IMG/VR virus record: IMGVR_UViG_3300018080_000038
Coordinates: 1-46,539 of that record
Direction: 5' to 3' (one strand)
DNA length: 46,539 nt
From: a virus
The translations under genes were made by a program, and so were the position numbers. The first letter of the stretch is position 1; every line of letters starts with the position of its first letter. The notes beneath the pieces are model-generated. The model made no database searches. It worked only from the letters and a program-made list of their open reading frames with translations, and had not been told where the DNA came from. This document shows, piece by piece, positions 46,486-46,539 of this stretch.

Positions 46486-46539
46486 AAGTGGGCGTCAATA
46501 TCAGAATGGTCAACTCGAAATCCTTTGTGAAGGATCTGA
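46417..46539. repeat. 123-bp terminal direct repeat (right copy)
   Basis: Identical to bases 1-123 with no mismatch. It includes the end of the head-closure gene and the first 52 bases of the neck gene. See the left copy. Confidence 0.97.
46488..46539 (+). CDS. Neck protein, 5' fragment (duplicate of 72-123)
   Basis: Begins with the same GTG and runs 52 bases to the window end. It is the start of the gp10-like gene that is complete at 72-497 and is cut only by the way the circle was opened. Confidence 0.9.
   Translation, partial: MGVNIRMVNSKSFVKDL

Noticed and set aside
1-46539. tRNA genes, CRISPR arrays, insertion sequences, integrase or repressor
   Set aside because: No cloverleaf-like sequences, spaced repeats, transposase or recombinase motifs were recognised on either strand; minus-strand frames look like shadows of + strand genes.

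Overview
The window is a complete tailed-phage genome in linearised form. The last 123 bases (46417-46539) repeat the first 123 (1-123) exactly, so the unit is 46,416 bp and is either a circular map or a terminally redundant assembly. All genes lie on the + strand and are packed tightly, with many ATGA and TAATG overlaps and strong Shine-Dalgarno sequences. TGA, TAA and TAG all serve as stops. I see no integrase, repressor, tRNA or CRISPR array, so this looks like an obligately lytic siphovirus (Caudoviricetes). Lambda-like tail genes (G/GT frameshift, J-like tip protein) and a spanin-shaped lysis protein suggest a Gram-negative host. Nothing in the sequence names the host.

Layout. (i) About 37.9-46.5 kb, continuing at 1 kb: packaging and head genes (terminase subunits, DUF4055 portal, MuF-like protein, scaffold, P22-type coat protein, head-tail connectors). 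(ii) 0-16 kb: tail completion, tail tube, G/GT chaperones with a GGGAAAC slip site, tape measure, distal tail proteins, NlpC/P60 peptidase, J-like tip, and a 1,452-residue fibre built of YadA-like repeats. (iii) 16-17.9 kb: small unknowns and membrane/lysis candidates, closed by a strong terminator. (iv) 17.9-18.26 kb: the main intergenic region, with a strong promoter, upstream direct repeats and a structured leader. (v) 18.3-36 kb: early and replication genes, including a Ycf46-like AAA+ ATPase, PD-(D/E)XK nuclease, Sak4-like ATPase, possible SSB, SF2 helicase, VRR-NUC nuclease, a CmoA-like/UDG-like/C5-methyltransferase cluster, prim-pol/helicase, a MazG-like/deoxyribosyltransferase fusion and many small zinc-ribbon proteins. 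(vi) 36-37.9 kb: a T/C-rich gap, small regulators and a palindrome-bearing promoter ahead of the terminase.

Two things stand out. First, a probable DNA hypermodification cassette at 27.5-29.7 kb: a homologue of carboxy-SAM synthase CmoA, a UDG-fold protein, and a cytosine-C5 methyltransferase in which the motif X Asn is Arg. As I recall, a basic residue at that site lets an engineered enzyme use carboxy-SAM, so a natural cytosine carboxymethylation system is a testable hypothesis. Second, two type II hammerhead ribozymes at about 21.51-21.57 and 21.95-22.02 kb, with intact cores, base-paired covariation and covarying 5-bp loop I pseudoknots. They flank one small Lys-rich gene and should cut it out of the early transcript.

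Other recoding oddities are an in-frame UGA in a virion-type gene (15839) and a terminase small subunit whose frame has no start codon ahead of its HTH. No DNA polymerase and no recognisable dedicated endolysin are present.
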